Assembly: GCF_000350085.1 (NCBI RefSeq)
Contig: NZ_CAUM01000130.1
Location: 1 to 64,000 of the forward strand
Reading direction: 5' to 3'
From: Mesorhizobium metallidurans STM 2683
GTDB taxonomy: Bacteria > Pseudomonadota > Alphaproteobacteria > Rhizobiales > Rhizobiaceae
Length of the DNA stretch: 64,000 nt
The notes under the pieces were generated by a model, which saw nothing but the letters and a program-made list of their open reading frames with translations, was not told where the DNA came from and searched no databases. Positions 7,441-17,257 of this stretch are shown here, piece after piece; position 1 is the first letter of the stretch; each line of letters starts with the position of its first letter. Both the position numbers and the translations under genes were made by a program.

Positions 7441-9960
7441 CTAACCGGGATCCGGCTTGCGGGCCTTGCGCCCGGCTTTGGCCAGTCGCTGTGCTTCGGC
7501 CGCGGCTTCGGCCTTCGCCCGCTCCTGTGCGGCGAATTCGACCTCGATCTTGTCGTCGTCGATCGGCCATGCCTCATGCTTCTTCGGCTCGACGACGGCG
7601 CGCGGCTGCGACGGAATCTCGATATGCTCGCGGTCGAATCTATCGAGGACGGTGAAGCGGATGTCGTTCTGTACGGTGGCGCCGTTCAGCACATCGGCGA
7701 GAAATACGCGGATCTCGAACTCAAGCGCGGCCAGCCCGAAATTGGTAAACAGCACGAAGGGTTCGGGGTTCTTCAGCACCAATGGATGGCCGCGTGCGAT
7801 CTCCAGCAGGATGTCATGAACCTGCTTGACGTCGCTGCCATAGGCGACGCCCACCCTGATGTCGACGCGGCCGAGCTTGTTGCGATGCGTCCAGTTGCCG
7901 ACCGCATTGTTGATCAGGTTCGAATTGGGCAGGATCACCGACTGGCGCTGGAACGTCTCGATCTCGGTGGCGCGCACGCTGATCTTCTTGACCGTGCCGC
8001 TGATATCGCCGGCGACGATCCAGTCGCCGACCTTGAACGGCCGCTCTGCCAGCAGGATCAGGCCCGAGACGAAGTTGGAGACGACGTTCTGCAGGCCAAA
8101 GCCGATGCCCAGCGAAAGGGCGCCGGCGACGAGCGCGAGATTGGACAGATCGATACCCGCCGCCGAGATGCCAACGAGTGCCGCCAGCGCCACGCCGGCA
8201 TAGCCGACCGCCAGCCGGATCGAGTTGCGCACGCCGGTGTCGACCTTGCCGCGCGCCATGACCGAGCCGTCGAGCCAGCCCTGGAACCAGCGCGTCAGGA
8301 AATAGCCGATGATGAAGACGACGATGCCGGTCAGGATGCCGAGGAACGAGATGGTCACCGAGCCGATGGTGATGCCAGTGGCCAGCTTGTAGGCCCAGGC
8401 CTGGATGTCACCGGGCTGGAAGCCCCACATCAAAAGGATCAGCGGCAGGAACACCAGCACGATCATGACATTGATGGCGATGCTGACGACGAGGCCGAGC
8501 TGGTCGAGGGCTGCATCCTCATAGCTGGAATTGGCCGACAGCCAGCGCCCGATCGACGTGCCTGCGAAACCGCCTTCCTCGCCGATCTCTCGTGCCGAAA
8601 GGAAGCCTATGTAGGCAGTGACCAGGACCGTGCCGGTGACCACGACCTGCAGCGAGACGAAAATGGCAAGGCCGATATAGCCGAACAGCGCCGCTGCGAT
8701 GGTGAAAAGGCCGAGCGCGATAGCCGTGTAGCGCAGCCACGCCGGCCAGGGGCGCCAGCTTCCATCGGGCGCCTTGAACGGTCTCAGCAACGCCATCAGG
8801 ATCAGGATGACGCCGACGATGATGGTGGCGACAAAGCTTCTGGCGATGGTCAGCGACAGCGGCGATCCCATCTTGTCGTTGACGACCGACAGGAAATTGT
8901 TGAAGCCGATGACCACCGCCATGGCGGTCGTCAATCGCACCAGCCAGCGCGCCGGGCCCGTTTCGACAGGTATCAGACGCCAGTTCGGCAGCCTCGGCTC
9001 CAGCGCCGCATTGGTCATCCGGTTGACGCAGAACACCACCGCGATGACGGCAGCCAGGGCATTCAGGAAGACGCCAATGTCGCCACGCAACACATTGTAA
9101 TAGTTGAAAAAGAAAACCGTCGAAGCCAGGAAGGCGCCAACCGCCAGCGTCGGCAGCAATGTCGACCAGAACGCCACCGACAGCCGGCTGAGATAGGACG
9201 GGTCCTCGACGGAGGGATCCGCTTCGAAGACACGTCCAAACAGCCGCCGGCCACCGACAAAAAGCACCGCGGCGAGTGCAAGCGCCATCAAGGTCGCCGC
9301 CAGCATCGCCTGGAACTTGAACTTCAGGGCGAAGCCCAGCCAGGACGACACTGCTTTGTAAAGATTGGCGTATTCGTCCTGGGCGTCTGAGAACACCTGA
9401 GGGCTCAGCGCGTCGGACAGTTCATATCGTTTGGTCAGCACATTGCGGAAAAGCTCGCTACGCGTAGTGCCGATCTTCTCGATCAGTCCATTGATGCGGA
9501 TCGACAGATTCTGCGCGCCGGCGATGACGGCGTTGATCTCGGCCTTTTCGGACGCCAGGGCCCCGCGCTCGCTGCTGACGATCTCGGGTTCTGGCGGCTG
9601 ACCCTCGGCCGGCGGGGCGCCCAGCGCCTCGACACGGTTGTTGATGTCGGAAAGACGCGAGCGAAACGCCAGCGCACTGGTCAGTGCAGCCCGCGACATC
9701 TCCTCCAGTTGCAGGCGGATATCGACGAGGCCGGCGTCGTCCGAGGCCTCTTGCGATGTTTTCTTCTCGAGATCATCGGTCTTCGCCGTCAGATCCTGGA
9801 TCGCCTTCTGCTGCTCTGCAATCAGCGCAGCGGAGCCCTGGCCGATCGCCTGCGCCATCGCGTCGAACGACGGCGCCGCCGACACGACGACCAGCGCAAG
9901 GATCAGAACCAGGCGGAGCAATCTGAAGAACATGATCTGTTGGCGACTCGCGAACGGCAA
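7441..9960 (-). CDS. Large mechanosensitive channel, MscS family with DUF3772-type N-terminus
   Basis: 839 aa. It has an N-terminal signal/first helix, a periplasmic alpha-helical region of about 150 residues with coiled-coil character, then around ten hydrophobic segments. Next comes the MscS core: a glycine/alanine-rich pore helix (ALVAGALSLGIGFGLQNVVSNF), the PFKVGDWI beta domain and a C-terminal alpha/beta domain. It ends in a charged Lys/Ala/Glu tail. Such proteins open under membrane tension and release solutes in hypo-osmotic shock. The start could be the ATG at 9960 (AGGG upstream) or at 9933, which would leave a cleaner signal peptide. It is divergent from soxB. Confidence 0.88.
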   Translation of the reverse strand: MPFASRQQIMFFRLLRLVLILALVVVSAAPSFDAMAQAIGQGSAALIAEQQKAIQDLTAKTDDLEKKTSQEASDDAGLVDIRLQLEEMSRAALTSALAFRSRLSDINNRVEALGAPPAEGQPPEPEIVSSERGALASEKAEINAVIAGAQNLSIRINGLIEKIGTTRSELFRNVLTKRYELSDALSPQVFSDAQDEYANLYKAVSSWLGFALKFKFQAMLAATLMALALAAVLFVGGRRLFGRVFEADPSVEDPSYLSRLSVAFWSTLLPTLAVGAFLASTVFFFNYYNVLRGDIGVFLNALAAVIAVVFCVNRMTNAALEPRLPNWRLIPVETGPARWLVRLTTAMAVVIGFNNFLSVVNDKMGSPLSLTIARSFVATIIVGVILILMALLRPFKAPDGSWRPWPAWLRYTAIALGLFTIAAALFGYIGLAIFVSLQVVVTGTVLVTAYIGFLSAREIGEEGGFAGTSIGRWLSANSSYEDAALDQLGLVVSIAINVMIVLVFLPLILLMWGFQPGDIQAWAYKLATGITIGSVTISFLGILTGIVVFIIGYFLTRWFQGWLDGSVMARGKVDTGVRNSIRLAVGYAGVALAALVGISAAGIDLSNLALVAGALSLGIGFGLQNVVSNFVSGLILLAERPFKVGDWIVAGDISGTVKKISVRATEIETFQRQSVILPNSNLINNAVGNWTHRNKLGRVDIRVGVAYGSDVKQVHDILLEIARGHPLVLKNPEPFVLFTNFGLAALEFEIRVFLADVLNGATVQNDIRFTVLDRFDREHIEIPSQPRAVVEPKKHEAWPIDDDKIEVEFAAQERAKAEAAAEAQRLAKAGRKARKPDPG

Positions 9961-10066
9961 TGCAGCCCTGAAAACGCATCCTTGATAAAGACGCTCATAT
10001 CACGGGGCAAGCCATGACGCCCGCCGCGTTTTCGGAGTCGGCCAGTCGAAAAGCGATGGCGCAATA

Positions 10067-10096
10067 TTGGCTTTGCGCTGGTGGCCTGCTCTATAG
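10067..10096 (+). promoter_or_regulatory. Possible sox operon promoter
   Basis: TTGGCT (10067-10072), an 18-bp spacer, then CTATAG (10091-10096) resemble the rhizobial CTTGAC-N17-CTATAT promoter. It lies 35 bp before the soxB start in the divergent gap between mscS and soxB. Confidence 0.35.
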
Positions 10097-10130
10097 TCTG
10101 CCGCATCGCCCACGAAGGATGACAAAAAGA

Positions 10131-11390
10131 ATGGCGGAATATTCGGCGTTTTCGCTTCTCAAAAACGCACTGACCGGCAACAAGGACTGGAAGCCGGCCT
10201 GGCGCAAGCCGGACCCGAAGGCATCCTATGACGTGATCGTCATCGGCGGCGGCGGCCATGGCCTGTCGACCGCCTATTATCTCGCCAAGGAGCACGGCAT
10301 CACCAATGTCGCGGTGCTGGAGAAGGGCTGGCTTGGGTCGGGCAATGTCGGCCGCAACACGACGGCTGTGCGCTCCAACTATTTGCTGCCCGCCAATACG
10401 CGCTTTTACGAACATTCGATGAAACTGTGGGAGAACCTCTCGCACGATCTCAACTACAACGTCATGTTCTCGCAGCGCGGCTGCCTGAATCTAGCCCATA
10501 CGCCCGGCCAGTTCGATGATCTTGCCCGGCGCGGCAACGCCATGCGTCATCTCGGCGTCGACGCCGAACTGATGACGACGGCCGAGATCGCGCGCCTTGT
10601 CCCGGCGATCGACGTCTCCGGTTCGGCGCGCTTCCCGATTGTCGGCGGCCTGATGCAGCGGCGCGCCGGCACGGCCCGCCACGATGCGGTTGCCTGGGGC
10701 TACGCCCGCGGCGCCGACCGTCGCGGCGTCGACATCGTCGAGAATTGCGAGGTCACCGGTTTCCTGCGCGATGGCGACCGCATCACAGGCGTCACGACCA
10801 CGCGCGGCGAGATCCGCGCCAAGAAGGTGGCGCTTGCGGTTGCTGGCAGCACCGGCCGCGTCATGCAGCTCGCCGGCATCGACCATATGCCGATCGAGAG
10901 CCATGTGCTGCAGGCCTTCGTGTCTGAATCGCTGAAGCCGATCATCGACACGATCCTGACCTTCGGCATGGGTCACTTCTACATCTCGCAGTCGGACAAG
11001 GGCGGCCTGGTCTATGGCGGCGACCTTGACGGCTACAACAGCTATGCCCAGCGTGGCAGCCTGCCGATCGTCGACGAGGTGATGAGCGAGATGCTGGCGC
11101 TGTTCCCCGGCCTCGCTCGCGTCCGCATGCTGCGCTCCTGGGGCGGCGTCTGCGACATGTCGATGGACGGCTCACCGATCATCACCACCGGCCCGCTGCC
11201 GGGCATGTATCTCAATTGCGGCTGGTGCTATGGCGGCTTCAAGGCAACGCCGGCATCCGGCTGGTGCTTTGCCTGGACCATCGCCAAGGACGAACCACAC
11301 GAGTTCAACGCCCCCTTCATGCTCGACCGTTTCTATCGCGGCCTAGTGATCGACGACAAAGGCCAGGGCGCAACGCCTAGGCTGCATTAG
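10131..11390 (+). CDS. soxB: Sarcosine oxidase subunit beta
   Basis: 419 aa from the ATG at 10131. An upstream in-frame ATG at 10014 would add 39 non-conserved residues, whereas 419 aa fits the usual beta-subunit length. The FAD-binding motif VIVIGGGGHGLSTAYYLA (residues about 36-53) opens a DAO-type oxidoreductase that carries the covalent FMN/FAD site of heterotetrameric sarcosine oxidase. The enzyme converts sarcosine to glycine and passes formaldehyde to tetrahydrofolate as methylene-THF, with H2O2 as by-product. First gene of soxBDAG. A short rhizobial repeat begins at its stop codon and separates it from soxD. Confidence 0.93.
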   Translation: MAEYSAFSLLKNALTGNKDWKPAWRKPDPKASYDVIVIGGGGHGLSTAYYLAKEHGITNVAVLEKGWLGSGNVGRNTTAVRSNYLLPANTRFYEHSMKLWENLSHDLNYNVMFSQRGCLNLAHTPGQFDDLARRGNAMRHLGVDAELMTTAEIARLVPAIDVSGSARFPIVGGLMQRRAGTARHDAVAWGYARGADRRGVDIVENCEVTGFLRDGDRITGVTTTRGEIRAKKVALAVAGSTGRVMQLAGIDHMPIESHVLQAFVSESLKPIIDTILTFGMGHFYISQSDKGGLVYGGDLDGYNSYAQRGSLPIVDEVMSEMLALFPGLARVRMLRSWGGVCDMSMDGSPIITTGPLPGMYLNCGWCYGGFKATPASGWCFAWTIAKDEPHEFNAPFMLDRFYRGLVIDDKGQGATPRLH

Positions 11391-11459
11391 ACCATGATCC
11401 CGAACCGAAGGACCGCGCTAGCGAAAAGTGGAAACCGGTTTTCGGAAAAGATCATGGTC
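11390..11459. repeat. Rhizobial intergenic repeat (RIME-like), copy 1
   Basis: Ends are the perfect inverted 10-mers GACCATGATC (11390-11399) and GATCATGGTC (11450-11459), with an inner GGAAACCGGTTTTC core. A diverged relative lies at 47196-47260. It is inserted between soxB and soxD inside an operon, and its first base is the last base of the soxB TAG. Confidence 0.75.
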
Positions 11460-11479
11460 AAACAAGAAGATAGAATGAA

Positions 11480-11776
11480 ATGCTGATCAACTGTCCTTAT
11501 TGCGGCCCGCGCGACGTCATCGAGTTCACCTATCAGGGCGACGGCAACCGCGAGCGCCCCCAAGCCGCCTCGCAGAATCTCGACGCCTGGAACGCCTATG
11601 TCTACGACCGGCTGAACCCGGCCGGTGACCACAACGAGATCTGGCAGCATTCCGGCGGCTGCCGCGCTCATCTGAGGGTGGTGCGCAACACGCTGACGCA
11701 CGAGATCTCCAGCACTGCCTTTGCGCACGGCGGCCACAAATCCGCTGCGCGGCACAAGGCGGAGGGCAAATCATGA
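11480..11776 (+). CDS. soxD: Sarcosine oxidase subunit delta
   Basis: 98 aa, the normal size. The N-terminal CPYCG, with a further Cys and His near residues 58-63 (SGGCRAH), forms the zinc site of SoxD. The delta subunit helps to hold the alpha, beta and gamma subunits together and does not carry the flavin. The stop overlaps the soxA start by 4 bp (ATGA). The gap of 89 bp from soxB is filled by the repeat element, so transcription probably runs through it. Confidence 0.93.
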   Translation: MLINCPYCGPRDVIEFTYQGDGNRERPQAASQNLDAWNAYVYDRLNPAGDHNEIWQHSGGCRAHLRVVRNTLTHEISSTAFAHGGHKSAARHKAEGKS

Positions 11777-14766
11777 GCCCGCGCCGCACCGATACCGGCG
11801 GCCGGATCGACCGGCTGCGCACCATACGCTTCACCTTCGACGGCGCGTCCTACACCGGCCATGCCGGCGACACGCTCGCTTCGGCGCTGCTGGCCAATGG
11901 CGTCAGCCTGTTCGGACGGTCGTTCAAATATCACCGTCCGCGTGGCGTGCTGAGCGCTGGCGTCGAAGAGCCGAACGCCCTGGTGACGGTGCTGCGCGGC
12001 GAGGTTCGCGAGCCCAACATCGCCGCGACCATGATCGAGATCTATGACGGGCTGACGGCCGTCAGCCAGAACCGCTTCCCGTCGCTTTCCTGGGATATCG
12101 GCGCCATCAACCAGCTTGGCGGCAAGCTCCTGTCGGCCGGTTTCTACTACAAGACCTTCATGGGACCGGTGGTCGGCCCGCTGAAGGGCACGCGCTTCTG
12201 GATGTTCTGCGAGCATTTCATCCGCCGCGCCGCCGGCCTCGGTCGCGCTGGCACTGCTCCCGACACCGCGCGCTACGAGCGCATGAACGCCTTCTGCGAC
12301 GTGCTGGTGGTCGGCTCCGGCCCGGCCGGGCTGATGGCCGCCAAGGCCGCGACCGATCAGGGGGCACGCGTCATCCTCGCCGAGCTCGAGCCGCATTTCG
12401 GCGGTTCGGCCAACTGGTCGGGCGAGGTGATCGACGACATGCCGGCTGCCGATTGGGCGGCGCGGGCCGCCGGCCAGTTCGAAGGCCATGACAATGTCCG
12501 CCTGCTGCCGCGCACCACGGTGTGGGGCTATTACGACGGCAACACGCTGGCCGCACTCGAACGGGTCACCGACCACAAGGAAAATCCCGGCAAGGGTGAG
12601 CCGCGCCATCGCTACTGGACGATCCGCGCCAAAACGGTGGTGCTGGCCACCGGCTCCTTCGAGCGGCCCCTGGTGTTTCCGGGCAACGATCGGCCGGGCG
12701 TGATGCTGGCGCATGCGGCAGAGCGCTATGCCAATGAATATGGCGTGCTGCCGGGCGACAGGATCGCGCTGTTCACCAACAATGACAGCGCCTATGGCAC
12801 AGCCCTTGCGCTGAAGAAGGCAGGTGCCGCGATCGTCGCCATTGTCGACGTGCGCCCGGAGCTTTCAAGCGAAATGCGTAAGCTCGCCAGCGAAGCGGAA
12901 GCCGAGATCCTTTCCGGCCACGCCGTGGTCGCCACCGAGGGCGGCAAGGCGCTGTCCGGCCTCAAGGTGCAGCGCTTCGACATGGTGAGCGGTGCGCTGA
13001 GCGGCGACGCGCGCAGCATCCATGCCGATTGCCTGCTGATGTCGGGCGGCTGGTCGCCGACCATACATCTCGCCAGCCAGGCCGGCGCCAGGGCGGAATG
13101 GAACGAAGCCTTGCAAGCTTTCCTGCCACCAAAGCCGACACAGAAATGGATCGGCGCCGGTGCCTTCAACGGCCATTTCAAGACCCTCGAAGCAATACTG
13201 GACGGCCGCAACGCAGGCCTTTCGGCGGTCGGCGCAACAGGCACGCCGATGGCGTACCCGAGTGTCGAATCCTTACCTGGAGACTCCCAGCCCGCGCCAG
13301 TGTTCGAGATCAAGGCCAAGGGAAAAAGCTTTGTCGATTTCCAGCACGACGTGACGGCGGAGGATGTGCGGCTGGCGCATCGCGAAGGCTTCGTCTCGGT
13401 CGAGCACCTGAAGCGCTACACCACGCTCGGCATGGCGACCGACCAAGGCAAGAACTCCAACATACCCGGCCTCGCCATCATGGCCGAGGCACTGGGCAAG
13501 CCGATCCCGGAGGTCGGCACGACACGCTTTCGCCCGCCCTATTCTGCGGTGTCGATCGGCTCGCTGGCCGCGGAACGCTTCGGCGATCTCAAGCCCGAGC
13601 GGCTGACGCCTATGCATGATTGGCACATCGCCAACGGCGCGACCATGTATGCGGCCGGCCTCTGGTATCGCCCGATGATCTATGGGCTTTCAGGCGAGAC
13701 GATCGAGCAGGCCTATGTGCGCGAAGCCAAGGCGACGCGCGAGAGCGCCGGCATCGTCGATGTCTCGACGCTGGGCAAGATCGCCGTGCAGGGTCCCGAC
13801 GCGGCCGAGTTCCTCGACCGTGTCTATACCAACATGTTCTCGACGCTGGCGGTCGGCAAGGCGCGCTATGGGCTGATGCTGCGTGAGGACGGCCTTGCCT
13901 TCGACGACGGCACCACCTGGCGGCTCGGCGAACAGGACTTCCTGATGACCACCACCACCGCCAATGCCGGCAAGGTGATGCAGCACCTGGAATATTTCCT
14001 CGACGTGATCTGGCCTGAGTTGAAGGTCCATGTCACCTCGGTGACCGACGAATGGGCGGGTGCTGCCGTTGGCGGCCCCAAGGCGCGGGCAATTCTTGCC
14101 GCTTGCGTCACCGGCACCGCCGTCGACAACGCCACCTTGCCGTTCATGGGCATCGTGCGTGGCAAGATATCGGGCGTGCCTGTGATGATCTGCCGGCTCT
14201 CCTTCTCCGGCGAAATGGCCTTCGAGGTCTATTGCGGCGCCGGTTACGGCACCCATGTCTGGGAAGCGCTGATCGAGGCCGGCAAGCCGTTCGGGCTGGT
14301 CACCTACGGGCTTGAGGCACTGGGCACGATGCGCATCGAAAAGGGCCATGTCACCGGCGCCGAGATCGACGGCCGCACCACGGCGCGTGATCTGCATCTC
14401 GACTGGATGCTGTCCAAGAAGAAGCCGTTCATCGGCTCGGCGATGATGGATCGCGAGGGCCTGATCGCCCCCGACCGCCTGGAACTCGTCGGCCTGATTG
14501 CGCTCGACAACCGGCCGCTCAATGGCGGCGCCCATGTCGTGGAAGTGCTTGACGAAGCCAATCCGCACGATTCCATCGGCCACATCACGGCCTGCTGTTA
14601 TTCGCCGGCGCTCGGCAAGCACATTGCACTGGCGCTGATCAAGGGCGGCAAGGCAAGGCACGGTTCGCGAGCCTTTGTCTCCGATCCACTGCGCAACCGG
14701 TTCGGGCCGATCGAGATCGTCTCCAACCACTTCTACGATCCGGACGGGAGCCGCATGCATGGTTGA
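11773..14766 (+). CDS. soxA: Sarcosine oxidase subunit alpha
   Basis: 997 aa. It opens with a 2Fe-2S-ferredoxin-like fold lacking the cluster cysteines (FKYHRPRGVLSAGVEEPN near 56-73), followed by a dinucleotide-binding domain (VLVVGSGPAGLMAAKAA near 178-194). The second half is a GcvT/aminomethyltransferase domain ending in the GcvT C-terminal barrel. This is the NAD- and folate-binding subunit; methylene-tetrahydrofolate is made in the GcvT part. It overlaps soxD at its start and soxG at its end, giving tight translational coupling. Confidence 0.94.
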   Translation: MSPRRTDTGGRIDRLRTIRFTFDGASYTGHAGDTLASALLANGVSLFGRSFKYHRPRGVLSAGVEEPNALVTVLRGEVREPNIAATMIEIYDGLTAVSQNRFPSLSWDIGAINQLGGKLLSAGFYYKTFMGPVVGPLKGTRFWMFCEHFIRRAAGLGRAGTAPDTARYERMNAFCDVLVVGSGPAGLMAAKAATDQGARVILAELEPHFGGSANWSGEVIDDMPAADWAARAAGQFEGHDNVRLLPRTTVWGYYDGNTLAALERVTDHKENPGKGEPRHRYWTIRAKTVVLATGSFERPLVFPGNDRPGVMLAHAAERYANEYGVLPGDRIALFTNNDSAYGTALALKKAGAAIVAIVDVRPELSSEMRKLASEAEAEILSGHAVVATEGGKALSGLKVQRFDMVSGALSGDARSIHADCLLMSGGWSPTIHLASQAGARAEWNEALQAFLPPKPTQKWIGAGAFNGHFKTLEAILDGRNAGLSAVGATGTPMAYPSVESLPGDSQPAPVFEIKAKGKSFVDFQHDVTAEDVRLAHREGFVSVEHLKRYTTLGMATDQGKNSNIPGLAIMAEALGKPIPEVGTTRFRPPYSAVSIGSLAAERFGDLKPERLTPMHDWHIANGATMYAAGLWYRPMIYGLSGETIEQAYVREAKATRESAGIVDVSTLGKIAVQGPDAAEFLDRVYTNMFSTLAVGKARYGLMLREDGLAFDDGTTWRLGEQDFLMTTTTANAGKVMQHLEYFLDVIWPELKVHVTSVTDEWAGAAVGGPKARAILAACVTGTAVDNATLPFMGIVRGKISGVPVMICRLSFSGEMAFEVYCGAGYGTHVWEALIEAGKPFGLVTYGLEALGTMRIEKGHVTGAEIDGRTTARDLHLDWMLSKKKPFIGSAMMDREGLIAPDRLELVGLIALDNRPLNGGAHVVEVLDEANPHDSIGHITACCYSPALGKHIALALIKGGKARHGSRAFVSDPLRNRFGPIEIVSNHFYDPDGSRMHG

Positions 14767-15346
14767 GCGCCAATCACCGCTTGAGCCGGTGCTGCATGCC
14801 GGTTCGCACGGCAATTTCGAGCATGGCGTGGACATTATCCTGTCCGAAACGCAGCCGGGATCGATCGTGCAACTCGCCGCCTGGCCGGGCGAGGAGAAGA
14901 AGCTGATATCGTGCATTCGCACGGTCACCGGCCTTGCCCTGCCGGATGGCGCGGGCGGCGGCAGCACCGACGGCGTGCGGTCGGTATTCGGCTTTGCGTC
15001 GGGAAAATTCACTGTCGTCGACGAAGCCGAGGGCCTGGCTTCGGCCTTTGCAGGTGTCGTCACTCCGGCCATCGGCACGGTGACCGACCTGTCGCATGGC
15101 CGCACCGCGATCCGCATCGCCGGGCCGAAGGCCGAATGGGTGCTGGCGAAGTTCTTCGCCATCGACTTCGCGCTGCCGGCCTTCCCGGTCGGCGCCGGCC
15201 GTTCGACCGTGCACCATGATATCTTCGCGCAGATCCAGCGCACCGGCGCCGACCAGTTCGACATCTATGTGTTCCGCTCCTTCGCCCGTTCATTCTGGAA
15301 GGCGCTCTGCCATGCCAGCGAGGAAGTCGGCTACGAGGTGCAATGA
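14759..15346 (+). CDS. soxG: Sarcosine oxidase subunit gamma
   Basis: 195 aa from the ATG at 14759, which overlaps the soxA stop by 8 bp. The protein has the folate-binding YgfZ/GcvT-like shape of SoxG, with GRTAIRIAGPKAEWVLAK and the closing VFRSFARSFWKAL. It is the smallest folate-fold subunit of the complex. No purU, folD or glyA follows, unlike in several other soxBDAG loci; the operon ends here and a degenerate MFS gene comes next. Confidence 0.92.
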   Translation: MVERQSPLEPVLHAGSHGNFEHGVDIILSETQPGSIVQLAAWPGEEKKLISCIRTVTGLALPDGAGGGSTDGVRSVFGFASGKFTVVDEAEGLASAFAGVVTPAIGTVTDLSHGRTAIRIAGPKAEWVLAKFFAIDFALPAFPVGAGRSTVHHDIFAQIQRTGADQFDIYVFRSFARSFWKALCHASEEVGYEVQ

Positions 15347-15427
15347 CAGGCTGGCCGCTTGGCACTATGGACTGACACAACTGCTGCTTGAGCCCCGGAC
15401 CAGCAGGAGGATAGGTAGGAATCACGG

Positions 15428-15447
15428 GCGCTTGTCGGGGCAAGCGC
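15428..15447. terminator. Hairpin after soxG
   Basis: GCGCTTG (15428-15434) pairs perfectly with CAAGCGC (15441-15447) around a 6-nt loop, about 80 bp after the soxG stop. No T-run follows, so intrinsic termination is uncertain. Confidence 0.3.
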
Positions 15448-15480
15448 TCGTTCAGGCAACCGGTTCGACAATATCCTTCC

Positions 15481-16494
15481 ATGACCGCGGAGACTTCGGC
15501 GACAGCCACAACCCGCTTTGCCCCGGTGGGCGAGGCGTCGATGCTTTTGCCGGCGACGGTCGCCTGCGGCGTCTTCATGACCAGCCTCGACCAGAATGTC
15601 GTGGTGACCGCGCTGCCCGGCATCGGCGAAAGCCTGGCCCGGCCACCCAGCCAGCTTGGCCTGCTGATCACCGTCTATGTCGCCAGCCTGATCATTTCGA
15701 TGCCGGTTGGCGGCTGGGCCGCCGACCGCTTCGGCCTGCGCAACGTCTATTGCTTCGCCCTGCTCGTCTTCGCCGTGGCCTCCGCGCTGTGCGGCCTGTC
15801 CAGCGACCTCTGGACGCTGGTCGCCTCGCGCGCCTTGCAAGGCTTCGGCGGCGCGCTGATGGAAACGCTCGGCCAGGTTGTCATCCTCTCGAGCTTTCCG
15901 CGCGACCGTACGCTTAGGATCAACATGTACATTTCGCTGGCCGGCCAGTCGGGGCCACTGGTCGGACCGCTGGTCGGCGGCGCGCTCACCACCTATGTTT
16001 CCTGGCGCTGGATCTTCTTCATCAACGTGCCGTTCGCACTGACGGCCGCGCTGCTTGCGGCCTCGCTGTTCCCAACCACAACCAAGCCGGTTCGCACCTC
16101 ATTCGACATTCCGGGTTTCCTGCTCGTCGGTATTGGCATGGCGCTGCTCGTCTTCGGCATGGATTCGCTTGCCGCCAGGGATGCCTCCGGCGGCATCATC
16201 GCCGGCGAACTCGGGCTCGCCATCGCCATCCTTGCGGTGGCCGCCTTCTATTGCCTGCGCGCCCGCAATCCGCTGCTCGACCTCAATCTGCTGCGCATCC
16301 GCATGTTCCGCATCAGCTTCCTGACCGATGGCGGTCTCGACACGATCGGCCTCAGCTCGGTCGTCTTCCTGCTGCCGCTGATGTTCCAGCTCGGTTTCGG
16401 CATGAGCGCCGTGCAGGCGGGGTTGCTGACCTTTGTTGCCGCGATCGACGGAGCTCACGTCAGCGGCCATGGCTCGCTGACGACCTCCGACTAA
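15481..16494 (+). pseudogene. DHA2/EmrB-type MFS transporter, 3' truncated
   Basis: The frame opens with a normal major facilitator N-terminus: a first helix with MTSLDQNVVVTALP, motif A as GGWAADRFGLR, and motif C-like GQSGPLVGPLVGG. It continues for about ten helices to LTFVAAI near residue 323. After that it reads 15 unrelated residues (DGAHVSGHGSL...) and stops at 337 aa. Family members usually run to 450-500 aa with 14 helices. The break lies near base 16447, where the sequence turns AT-richer and an orphan gene begins. The protein is unlikely to be a working transporter. Confidence 0.7.
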
Positions 16495-16579
16495 TTCAGG
16501 CGAGCTCGTCGACTACGGATGACTTGAAAAGACCCTTTTGAAACTGGATCAATCCAACTCTTGCCGCGGCACTTCAATC

Positions 16580-16599
16580 CATTCATGCTCGAATGAATG
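16580..16599. repeat. Perfect 7-bp inverted repeat upstream of orphan gene
   Basis: CATTCAT (16580-16586) and ATGAATG (16593-16599) flank GCTCGA, 17 bp before the orphan start codon. It could be an operator or an mRNA hairpin that limits translation. Confidence 0.45.
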
Positions 16600-16615
16600 C
16601 GAGTGGGGATTGAAC

Positions 16616-17257
16616 ATGAACATTCTAGACCGGGTGACTTGGAATGAAGTGATCGAGCACTACAGTGATCGGCTCGAAATTCACCACAACTTGGAACGCC
16701 TTTTTGTGTCGGGTTCAGTCGATCGATTTGTACGATTGGCACTCGGGATTTCTGACAAGAATGGAAACTACAGTGCGCATGAACATGGATTAGGCCCAAG
16801 AGTTCTTTCGTCAAACCCAAAGGCTATTGAGCGCGTTTTCCGGATCATCGGGCAATTCCGTGCATTGTCAGATGGAAAAATGGTGCCTGACTTGGTTCAG
16901 GGGGCGCAATTATCCTATTTTAAGATCGGAGTTGGCTCTGAAGCTTCCTGCATGATCAATCCGCGTCACTGCTGGGTTACCAATACGCGATCACTTTGGA
17001 CATTCCTTTTGGACAAACATGACGGTAATTTTTCCAAAGCAAATGAAGAATTAAAACTATATAGAGACAACGACGATCGATCTGAAATGCATTACAAAAT
17101 TTGGAAGACTTTGCATCTTCCACTGAAGAATTTCCTCTCTAATCTGTGCGACCGCAGCGAGGATGCAGCAAAGCAAAATGGAGTGTCACGAGGCGAGATA
17201 AGATATCTGTGGGCGGACTGCGTGGCCAATTGGCTGTATGCCGCACATCACGAGTAG
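16616..17257 (+). CDS. Orphan protein of unknown function on foreign DNA
   Basis: 213 aa from the ATG at 16616, preceded by GTGGGGATTGAAC; a longer frame from 16538 adds residues without a ribosome site. I recognise no family. The protein is soluble-looking, with no signal peptide or membrane helix. It contains a cysteine- and tryptophan-bearing core (SCMINPRHCWVTNTRSLWTFLL) and a C-terminal alpha-helical stretch ending WLYAAHHE. Base composition and codon use differ sharply from every neighbour. Its stop is 3 bp from the convergent nitroreductase stop. A single-gene acquisition that displaced the MFS 3' end is the simplest reading. Confidence 0.7.
   Translation: MNILDRVTWNEVIEHYSDRLEIHHNLERLFVSGSVDRFVRLALGISDKNGNYSAHEHGLGPRVLSSNPKAIERVFRIIGQFRALSDGKMVPDLVQGAQLSYFKIGVGSEASCMINPRHCWVTNTRSLWTFLLDKHDGNFSKANEELKLYRDNDDRSEMHYKIWKTLHLPLKNFLSNLCDRSEDAAKQNGVSRGEIRYLWADCVANWLYAAHHE

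Noticed and set aside
6979..9390. Plus-strand frame of 803 codons
   Set aside because: Antisense to the MscS channel; the protein is low-complexity Asp/Gln/Arg-rich and lacks a plausible start.
13690..15264. Minus-strand frame across soxA and soxG
   Set aside because: Shadow of the clear soxA and soxG genes on the other strand.
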